A stretch of 64,000 bases of DNA from Danxiaibacter sp048498555 (GTDB lineage Bacteria > Bacteroidota > Bacteroidia > Chitinophagales > Chitinophagaceae): the NCBI GenBank assembly GCA_048498555.1, contig JBEHXT010000019.1, positions 1 through 64,000 on the forward strand. The letters run 5' to 3'. Each line of letters opens with the position of its first letter. The first letter of the stretch is position 1. Below, piece by piece: positions 18,901 to 30,900 of the stretch. The translations under genes and the position numbers were made by a program. A model generated the notes under the pieces. It saw only the letters and a program-made list of their open reading frames with translations. It was not told the DNA's origin and ran no database searches.

Positions 18901-21900
18901 TACTGGCGGAGCAACGCTGCCCACAGGCTATGCATATGCCGCCGGACAAGATGCATCTGTTGTTACGATCAAAGACAAGACTGGCACTCCGGCCAACATG
19001 CAGGTAAGCATTACACCTGCAACTGTTAGTGTAGATGAAGGAATCAGTACTACAATTATGGTGAAGCTGCCAACAGGCATCACATCTACTTCTGCGATCG
19101 ACGTGTCCATTAGCGCGAGCGGAACAGCTACTTCGGGTACCGACTATGATATACTCCCGGCAAAAGTTACCATTCCGGCTGGATCAAATTCGATAACCTT
19201 CCTTGTTAATACGAAAGCAGACAATATTATTGAGGGCGATGAAACATTGACCATAACAGGAGGAACCCTGCCAATTGGCTATACATACGGCAATAATTCA
19301 TCTGTCGTTACCATTAAAGACCTCACAGGCTCTCCGGCTAATATGCAAATAAGCATTTTGCCTGCCACGGCTAATGTAGATGAAGGAACGAGCGTTACAA
19401 TAACTGTGAAACTGCCAGCAGGCGTTACATCCGCTTCTGCCATTGATGTGCCCATTAGTGCTAGCGGAACAGCTACATCCGGAACTGATTATGATTTACT
19501 TCCTACAACCGTAACTATTCCCGCAGGTTCCAATAGTATAACTTTCCCTGTTAATGCAAAGACAGATAATATTATTGAGGGCGATGAAACGGTAACCATT
19601 ACGGGCGGAACACTAATGCCAACAGGTTATACATATGCCAACAACACTGCCACTGTTACCATCAAAGACATGACAGGTACTCCGGCAAATACACAGATCA
19701 GCATTACACCTGCCACTGTGAATGTAGCCGAGGGTGCAAGCACTACAATAAAAGTGAAGCTGCCAACAGGCATCATAGCTGCTTATGCAATAGATGTTCC
19801 CATTAGTGTGAGCGGAACAGCAACTTCTATTATAGATTATGATGCGCTTCCATCAATCGTGACTATCCCGGCAGGTTCCAATGCAATAACCTTCCCTGTT
19901 AATGCCAAGAATGATAATATTATTGAAGGCGACGAAACGGTGATCATTACAGGCGGATCCACACTGCCAACAGGCTACACATACGCTTCTGGCCAGGATG
20001 CATCTATTGTAACCATCAAAGACCAGACAGGGATTCCGGCTAATATGCAGATCAGCATTACACCCGCAGCAATTAATGTAGATGAAGGAACAAGCGCTAC
20101 AATAACGGTGAAGCTGCCAACGGGTATCACCTCGACTGCACCAATAGACGTGCCTATTGGCGTGAGCGGGACAGCGACAACAGGGACAGATTATGATGTA
20201 CTTCCCACAATCGCCACAATTCCGGCAGGGGCAAATAGCATAACCTTCACTGTAAATGCGAAGACTGATAATATTATTGAGGGCGATGAAACAGTTGTCA
20301 TTACAGGCGGCACACTGCCAACAGGCTACTCGTACGCCAGCAATACGGCAACTGTTACCCTTAAAGACAAAACGGGTTCTGCTGCTAATATGCAGATCAG
20401 CATAACACCATCTTCCGCTAATGTAGATGAAGGAACAAGCACTACAATAACTGTGAAACTGCCAACAGGTATCACCTCAACTTCCGCGATTGATGTACCC
20501 ATTAGTATAAGTGGAACAGCTACTGCTATTGCTGATTATGATGCGCTTCCAACAACAGTCACCATTCCTGCTGGTTCAAATGCGATAACCTTCCAGGTCA
20601 ATGCGAAGACAGATAACATTATTGAAGGTGATGAAACAGTGATTATAACCGGCGGATCTACACTTCCAACAGGCTTTTCATATGCTGCGGGACAAGATGC
20701 ATCTGTTGTTACCATCAAGGATAAAACAGGCACTCCTGCCAATTTACAGATCACCATTACGCCAGCAACGGTTAATGTAGATGAAGGAGCAAGCGCTACA
20801 ATAACGGTGAAGCTGCCGGCGGGTATCACTTCTACGTCTGCAATAGATGTGCCCATTGGAGTTAGCGGAACAGCTACTTCAGGCACAGATTATGATTTGC
20901 TGCCAACAAGCGTGACTATTCCGGCTGGTTCAAACGCAATAACATTTTCTGTTAATGCACTAACGGATAACATTATTGAGGGCGATGAAACTGTAATCAT
21001 TACAGGCGGAACGCCGCTACCTGCAGGTTATACATACGCCAATAATACAGCTGTTGTTACCATTAAAGACAAGACAGGCACTGTAGCAAATATGCAAATC
21101 AACCTTACACCCGCAACTGTTGATATAGATGAAGGAACAAGCGCTACTATAACCGTGAAGCTGCCCAACGGCATAACCTCCGCTACTACGATTGATGTGC
21201 CGATTGGCGTGAGCGGAACAGCTACTTCCGGCAATGATTATGATGTACTTCCAACACTTGTCACTATTCCCGCCGGTTCAAATGCGATAACCTTCGCTGT
21301 TAACGCGAAGACAGATAATGTTATTGAAGGGGACGAAACAGTTGTCATTACAGGTGGCACGCTGCCAACAGGCTATTCATACGGTAATAAAGTATCTGTT
21401 GCAACCATTAAAGACCTGACAGGTACCGCCACTAACAAGCAGATCAGCATTACTCCGGCAGCAATCGGCGTGAATGAAGGAGCAAGTGCAACGGTTACGA
21501 TCCGCCTGCCAGCAGGTATCACATCATCTTCTCCAATTACTGTTCCACTGGCAATAAGTGGAACTGCAACTGCAGGTACTGATTATGACCTGACTCCCGC
21601 AGGTGCGGCAACGAGCGTTATCATTCCTGCAAATACCAACTCCATCACCTTTACCGTTGATGCAAAAATAGATGCCATTATCGAACCTGATGAAACAGTG
21701 ATCATCACCGGCGAGCCACTCCCTGCTGGTTTTACCTATGTTTCTGGCAAAGATGTATCTACGGTAACAATAAAAGATGCGAGTGGCAATGTGCAAATTT
21801 CCATTGACCCAACAACTACCGATTTAAATGAAGGGGCAAACGCAACTGTAACTATCAGCCTGCCCGGCGGTGTTACTTCAGCTTCCGCAATTACTATTCC

Positions 21901-24900
21901 ACTTACACTTGGTGGAACTGCAATCGCAGGCACTGATTATTACCTGGCTCCGGCAAGTGCTGAAACAAGCGTTACTATTCCTGCAGGTGCCAGCTCCATT
22001 ACTTTTACCATCAATGCTAAAACAGATAATATTATTGAAGGTGATGAGACCGTAATTATAACAGGAGGCACCCTGCCTGCCGGCTATACGTATGCAACAG
22101 GTAAGGATGCTTCTATATGGACCATCAAGGACCTTACAGGTACTGCCGCCAATAAGCAAATCAGCATTACATCAGCATCTGCAAACGTAAATGAAGGTGC
22201 AAACGCTACCATTACCGTAAGCCTGCCTACAGGTATTACATCAACTTCTGCTATTACCGTTCCCCTCGCTATCAGTGGAACAGCTATAGCCGGCACTGAT
22301 TTTGACCTGACGCCGTCAACAGCAGCAATCAGCGTCACCATCCCGGCAGGTTCAACAGCCGCAACCTTTACAGTTGACGCAAAAGCGGATAATATTATTG
22401 AAGGTGACGAAACAGTTATCATTACAGGTGGCACACTGCCTGCAGGGTTTACGTATGTATCCGGACAGGATGCCACTACCGTAACCATTAAGGATCAAAC
22501 AGCCACAAACCCGCTCAACACGCAGATCAGCATAGCTTCCGCACCTGTGAATGTAAGTGAAGGCGCCAGCGCTATTGTAACAGTTAGTTTACCCGCTGGT
22601 ATTACGTCTACTTCAGCTATCAATATTCCTCTTGCAATGAGCGGGGCTGCAATTATAAATACCGACTATGATTTAAATCCAACAACTGCTGAAACAAGCG
22701 TTACCATTCCGGCAGGAGCCAACTCCGTGACCTTTGCAGTTGATACAAAAACGGACAATATTATTGAAGATGATGAAACCGTGATTATTACAGGCGGCAC
22801 GCTGCCTGCCGGCTATACATATGCTTCAGGAAAAAATGTTTCTACCGTAACAATAAAAGACCAGACAGGTTCAATTGCTAATAAGCAGATTAGTATCAGT
22901 CCAACAATCATCTATGTAAATGAAGGCGCAAATACAACCGTAACAGTAGGCTTACCTTCAGGCATCACATCATCTTCTGCAATCACTGTTTTACTTACAA
23001 CGAGTGGTACGGCAACTGCGGCTACAGACTATGCCATAACGCCTGGAAGCGCGGCAACAAGTGTTACCATTCCTGCAGGTTCTAATTCAATAACGTTTAC
23101 GGTTGACGCGAAAGCGGACAACATTATTGAAGGCGATGAAACAGTGGCTATCACAGGCGGAACGTTACCTACGGGCTATTCATATGTAAGTGGAAAAAAT
23201 TCAGCTACTGTTACCATAAAAGACCAGACTGGCACCAATCCGCTTAACACACAGATCAGTATTACATCATCAACCGCAAATGTAAATGAAGGAGCAAGCG
23301 CTACCATTAAAGTTAGCCTGCCTTCCGGTATTACATCTACTTCTGCGATCTATGTTCCGCTTACCATGAGTGGGACTGCAATTTTAAATACGGATTATGA
23401 TCTGACGCCAACAAGTGCATCTGCAGGTGTTACCATTCCCGCAGGATCCAGCTCAGTAACGTTTACGGTTGATGCAACAGCCGATAACATTATTGAAGGG
23501 GACGAAACAGTAACGATAATAGGCGGATCGCTACCTGCGGGTTATACTTATGCTACCGGCCAACAGGCATCTACCGTTACTATAAAAGACCAGACTGGTA
23601 CTGTTACCAATAAGCAAATCAGCATAACGCCAGGAACAATTGATGTGAATGAAGGGGCGAGCACGAGTATAGCCGTCAGCCTGCCAGCAGGTATCACGTC
23701 AAGCACGGCGATCACCGTAACCATCAGTGCAGGCGGATCAGCCACTTCAGGTACCGACTATGACTTGCTACCAACAATCGTAACCATTCCTGCAGGTGCT
23801 AATTCAGCAACTTTCCCTGTTAATGCAAAAATGGATTATATTATTGAGGGAGATGAAAAAGTGATTATAACAGGCGGAACATTGCCCGCAGGTTATAGTT
23901 ATACAACAGGCCAAAATACATCTACCGTTACCATTAAGGACCAAACAGGTACTGTGGCGAACAAGCAGATCAGCATTACGCCAGCAACCGTTAATGTAGA
24001 TGAAGGAACGGGTACTACTATAACACTCCGCCTGCCAACGGGCATCACTTCGAGCGCTGCAATAGCTGTGCCCATTAGTACTAGCGGAACCGCTATTTCC
24101 GGTGTTGATTATGACTTGCTCCCTGCGATCGTAACCATTCCGGCGGGTTCTAACTCAGTAACCTTCCCCGTTAATGCAAAAACGGATAATATTATTGAGG
24201 ACGATGAAACAGTAATTATAACAGGCGGCACATTGCCTGCGGGTTACGCTTATGCATTGGGCCAGGGCACATCTACCGTAACCATCAAAGACCAGACAGG
24301 TACGATTACTAATAAACAGATCAGCATAACGCCGGCAACAGCTGATGTAAACGAAGGAGCAAGCACTGCTATTACAATTGGCCTGCCAGCAGGTATAACA
24401 TCAAGTACTGCAATTATTGTTTCTATTGGAGCTTCGGGAACTGCTACGGCTACAACGGACTATGACCTGCTGCCGACAACAGTTACTATTCCCGCAGGTT
24501 CTAATTCAACGACATTAACAGTTAATGCAAAGACTGATAACATTATTGAGGCAGATGAAACAGTAATTATAACAGGCGGTTCATTGCCAGCAGGCTATAC
24601 TTATGCAACCGGTAAAGATGTATCTACCATAACCATCAAGGACCAGACAGGTACAATTACCAATAAACAAATTGGCATTACACCTGTAACGGTTGATGTT
24701 AACGAAGGAACGAGCACTACTATTACAGTAGGCCTGCCAGCGGGCATTACATCAGGTTCTGCAATTACGGTACCCATTGCAGTTAGCGGAATAGCAGTTT
24801 CCAATATCGATTATGACCTGCTTCCTGCAGCCATTACCATTCCCGCAAATACCAACTCAATAAGCTTCACAGTAAATGCAAAAACAGATTTTATTATTGA

Positions 24901-27900
24901 AGGTGATGAAACGGTGATTATTACAGGCGGAACGCTGCCAACTGGTTATACCTATGCGGCTGGCAAGAACTCATCTATCGTAACCATCAAAGACCAGACA
25001 GGCACGGTAAGTAACAAGCTAATCAATATAACATCAACAACCGCTAACGTAAATGAAGGTGCAAGCAGTACGATAACCTTTAGCCTTCCAACTGGCATTA
25101 CGTCAAGTACCGCGATATCAATACCCATGGGTGTAAGTGGAACAGCAACTTCCGCTATTGATTATGCCTTGCTTCCAACAAGCGTTACCATTCCGGCAAA
25201 TACAAACTCCGTAAGCTTTACTGTAAATGCCCTGACCGACTTTATCATTGAGGATGATGAAACAGTAATCATAACAGGTGGAACGCTGCCAACTGGCTAT
25301 ACATACCTTTCTGGCAACAATTCAGCTACCATAACAATAAAAGATCAGACAGGAACAGATCCGCTTAATAAGCTTATCAGCATAGCACCAACAACGGTTG
25401 ACGTGAATGAAGGTGCAAGCACCACAATAACAGTAAGCCTGCCGACAGGTATCACCTCAAGTGCTGCCATCCAGGTACCTGTAAGTGTTAGCGGCACAGC
25501 AACTTCCGGTACTGATTACGAACTAATACCGGCAATTGCAACTATTCCTGCAGGTGCTAATTCAATTACATTCACGGTAAATGTGAAGAATGATAATATT
25601 ATTGAGAGCGATGAAACAGTAATTATAACAGGAGGAACGCTTCCTGCTGGCTATGGGTTTGCAGCTGGCAAAAATGTTTCTACCATTACTATCAAAGATA
25701 AGACAGGTACGCCTGTTAACAAACAGATCAGTATCACATCAGGATCTGCAAATGTGAATGAAGGTGCAAGCCTTCCTGTTACAGTCAGCCTGCCTGCCGG
25801 CATTACATCATCCTCCCCACTCATCATTACCCTGACAATGAGTGGAACTGCGATTGCGGGCACTGACTATGACTTAACACCAGGCACCGCGGCAATAAGT
25901 GTTACCATTCCTGCAGGATCTAATGCAGCCACCTTTATGGTTGATGCAAAAACAGACAACATTATTGAAGCAGATGAAACCGTGACAATAACAGGAGGTG
26001 CACTACTCACAGGTTATACGTATGTAACCGGTAAAAATACTTCTACTATAACGATAAAAGACCAGACAGGTATTAATCCACTCAACAAACAGATTAGCAT
26101 TACGCCAGCCGCAGCAACAATTGATGAAGGCGGGGTGGCTACTGTAAAGGTGAGCCTACCTTCGGGCATAACATCTGTTTCACCGATAGTTGTACCACTG
26201 GTAATTTCGGGAAGCGCAACTGCAGGCGCCGATTATGACCTGACACCGGCAAGCGCGGTAACCTCAGTTACCATTCCCGCAAATACCAATTTTATCACAT
26301 TTGCCGTGAGCGCAAAAACAGATAATGTTATCGAAAACGATGAAACTGTTGATATAGCTGGTGGTGTTTTACCTGCCGGATATACTTATGTTTCCGGTGC
26401 TACCAGGTCTGTAACTACCATTAAGGACAAAACGCTGATGGGCAATAATAGCATCACCCTGTCTGTTACACGAGGCAACCTCGACAGGGGAGGAACCAGC
26501 GGCAATATTACGGCTTCACTGCCTACAGGTATTGTTGCAAGTTATCCGCTTACTATTAGTTTATCGGCTGCCGGAACAGGCTTAACAGCAGGCGTTGATT
26601 ACTCGCTGTCATCCAATGCCATTACCATACCAGCCAACAGCAATTCTATTTCGAATGTTACCGTGTCAGCCTTATGTGCGCAGGCTTTATCAGCCAATTT
26701 TACATTGAATATAAATGGTACTTCAACGGGCTTTACAGTTAGCCAGGCAAACACTGTTGTTAATGGAGCGAATATTGGAAACGCCATTACCTATAGCGGC
26801 CCAACAAGTTTCTGTAATAATTTATCCCTGACGCTTACAGCACCTTCAGGCGGCAGTTATGAATGGTATAAGAATGGTGTAACTATCCCCGGTGCAAATC
26901 AAGATACTTATACTGCTATTACAACAGGAGCTTATACCGTTAAAGTGGTTAATATAAATGGTTGCTACGGGGTAAGTACATCTGTTAATGTAACAGTTAT
27001 CAACAGGCCCGCAGCGCCATCTGTATCACCCGGCGGATCATTGGATTTGTGTAGTGGTTCGGAAATTATGCTGGCTGCTACAGGTACAACCGGAACCAGC
27101 AGTTACCAATGGTATAAAGACGGTATCGCTATTGCCGGCGCAAATGCATCTACATACCTGGCATCCACAGCCGGAACATATAAGGCTACTACAATAGTGA
27201 GTGGATTCAGTTGCCATTCAGATTCCAGCCTCGCTGTGAACCTTGTTGGCAAAGCCGGACCGGCTCCTTCAAGGCCTGCTATAGCAGCCAGCAGCCAGTT
27301 GCTTTGTGTTGGTGGAAGCATATTGCTCAGCACCGATCTTACAACGGGCATCAGTTACCAGTGGTACAGGGACGGCGCAACAATAGCCGGAGCCACAGAA
27401 CATACCTATACTGCGTTGTCCGGCGGAAATTATACTGTTCGTGTACAAGCCGATGGCAGCACCTGCTCTAACATAAGTAATGCAACCGTTGTTACGCCAG
27501 GCAGTGGAACTGCGCCTGCACGCCCGGTTATAGAAAGCAATGGAACAACCCTCTGTGGTACAGCCAGCACAATTATGCTGCGTTCATCAACTGCAGGTAA
27601 TAGTTACCAGTGGTATAAAAATGGTGTTATCATAACCGGCGCAAATGCCCGCAACTTAATGGTTAACGCGGCAGGAAATTATGTTGTACAAGTACTGGAA
27701 GCAGGTGGCTGCAGCAGCGTGAGCGATGCAATATCCATTACATCAACAACGGGCGGCGGCATTGCAAAACCAATAATGCTTCAGAGCGGAACGGTTGTAT
27801 GTAGTAACGGAGAAGTATTACTGACTGCAGACATGGGCGGTGGTGTAACCACAGGAATCAATTATGTGTGGTACCTGGACGGCACAACAATACCAGGAGC

Positions 27901-30900
27901 CACATCGCAAAGCATTAGTGCTGTACAGGCGGGCACCTATATTATCGAAGCCAAAGATGGCAGCGGCTGCATAAATACCAGCGATCCGCTTGTTCTGACA
28001 AGTGGTGCAGGTACCGCTCCGGCGAAACCAGCTATTCGCGCAGGTGGCACTACCATTTGTGTAAATGGAAGTGTAATGCTTACTGCAAGCACCACATCGG
28101 GTGTTAACTACCAGTGGTACTTCAATTCATTCCCGATTGCAGGTGCTACCCAACAAACTTATATAGCAACTATGGCCGGAAATTATCGTGTAGCAATCAC
28201 TGATGCCGGCGGCGGATGCACCAATATTAGCGATGCATTATCCATCAGCCAGGGCAGCGGAACAGCACCGGCGCAGCCAGCCATCGTGCAAAGCGGAAAT
28301 GTGATATGTACAAATGGAAGTGTCCTGCTGGTATCATCCATTACCGCAACAAATTACCAGTGGTTTAGAAATGGTTTGGCAATAACCGGCGCAACAGATC
28401 GCAGTTATGTGGCAACACAGGCGGGTGCTTACAGGGTATCTATTATCGAAAACCCATGCAGCAGTATCAGCAACGAAGTAGTGTTATCATCTTCTGCAAG
28501 TACTGCTCCTCAAAATCCTGTTGTTACCAGTTCCTCATCAACGGTATGCATCAACGGAAGTGTAACACTCACCGCAGATGTAACCGGTGTTAGCTATCAA
28601 TGGTATTATAATGGAATAGCTATTCCGGGCGCAGTTAACCGTATTTTAAATATAGCCAGCTCAGGCAGTTACCGGGTAGCTGTTACTGAAAGTGGCACTT
28701 GCACCACCGTAAGCGATGAAACCATCATAAATGACGGTGGCACCCAAGCTCCTAACGCACCGGTTATTTCCGGCGCAATGCATATTGTATGTACCAGTGG
28801 CCACAGCGTAAAACTTACGGCGAGCAATATTGCAGGCGCTACAGGTTATCAGTGGTATGTGAATGGCGTATTAATAGCAGGCGCTACAGGCAATGTGTAT
28901 AATGCGGCATCAACCGGTACCTACCAGGTAACAGCTGGCAATGGTGGTTGCTCAAGCGTACTAAGCACAGGGTATTCGCTAACAGCAGGTACGTCTGTTG
29001 CAAGCAATAATGATATCACCGTTAATAGCGTAAGCCCTTGCTATAACAGTAGCACAGTTTTACAGACAGCTGGCACTATCGCTAATCCGGTGTTTAACTG
29101 GTATACAGATGCTGCGCTTACCAACCTGTTCTATACAGGCAACAGCTATCTGACTACTGCACTTACTACAGATACAACCTTCTATATTACGGTTAGCAAC
29201 ATCACTTCAGTTTGTGAAAATGCACCAGGTAATGGCAGGTTGCAAACTGTTTCTGTAAAGGCAAAAGCTGAGCTGCAAGTAACAGCTCCCGCGGCTGTGT
29301 GCACGCCATCTTCAATAAATCTTACAGCGAGAGCGCTAACAAATGGCAGCAGCACGGGAATGACTTTTGTATATTCTGCAGATAGTTTGGCCTTGGTGAA
29401 TGACCCCACCAATACGGCGGCATATCTGTCAAATCCAGCCGCAGTGAGCACCAGCGGAAGATATTATCTCCGTGGCAAAATCAATGGCTGCTGGTCTGAC
29501 GTAAAAGGTGTTGATGCTGTTATAAACGTATCGCCACAAATTGCATTTGCGCAGCCACAAGCTGTGTGTGCACCGGGCACCATCGATCTTACAGCTGCTA
29601 TCAGCAATTACGATACAAATAATTACCAGTATACATTCATGGATGCCGGTAATACAGTTGTTAATAGTGCTACAGCCATAGCTAATACAGGCACTTACAG
29701 TGCAACTGCCGAAAATAAAATCACGGGCTGCGTATCACCGGTGGTTGCTATCGTTGCTACAATACATGCCAAGCCACAGGCAATTACAGCAACACCGCAA
29801 CCAATATGCGCACCTGCAACCATCGATCTTACACAGCAGGTAACTAATTATAACAACGTTGTATACAATTACACGTTCATTGATGCAACAGGCAACACCA
29901 TAACTGCACCGGCAGCTGTGGCAGTAAGTAGTAACTACTCTGTGATCGCTACAAATAAAACAACTTTATGTAGTTCAGATCCGGCGGTTATTCCGGTAAC
30001 CATTTACAAACAGCCAATTGTAGACCTCAACAACAATGGCAACGCCGTTCTCTGTGGTGTAAACGGCACGGTTAACCTTATAAACTCAATTGCCAATTAT
30101 AATGCAACTGCATATAACTATGCCTTTAAAGATGTGATGAATAGTCCTCTGGCAAATGTATCTGCAATCGCTATCGCAGGCGATTATAAGATAACGGCAA
30201 CGGATAAAACAACCGGATGCCCGTCTGTTGCAGCCACAATTAACGTTAAACGCTATGCATTGCCAGTGGTGAAGGTGACCGATCCTACAGCTGTATATGA
30301 TCCTTACACCGTCAACATTACAGCGCCTGAGGTAGTGAATGGCAGTACAGCAGATATTACCTACAGTTATTATGATGACAGCAAGAGCAAAATAACGCAG
30401 CAACAAGCTTCGGCTATAAGCGGCCCTGGACAATTCATCTATTACATTGGCGGCACATCTACCGTTGGTTGTAACTCTCTGTTAATGCCTGTTAATGTGG
30501 TTATTCATGAACGCCCTGTATTAAAAATAACGGCCATCAATTCTGAAATATGGGAAGGGCAGACAGCTGCATTAACCATCAGTTATCCTGCGGGAGTAAC
30601 CTTGCCTGACGATTTTTCGTTCAGCCTATCTGCAGGCAACGGCACCACGATACGCCGGGAGGATTATACATTGCCAGCCGCTGTAAGTATACGTGCAGGC
30701 CACAACAATGCTCAGTTTATGGTTTCTACAGTGGAAAACCGCATCCTTGACCTGAATCATGTATTAAATGTGCACGGCGAAAGCAACACCTTTAAAGTAA
30801 CAGATGGTTCTGTACTGATCCATGACTCTACCTCTCTTTATCCTGAAAACAGGATTATAACCATCGGCACTGACACAATCTATGGTAAAGGAAAGGCAGG

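Noticed and set aside
17884..25863. Many minus-strand frames of 60-130 codons inside the giant adhesin
   Set aside because: They occur at the same phase in each Calx-beta repeat, as expected for shadows of the real frame.
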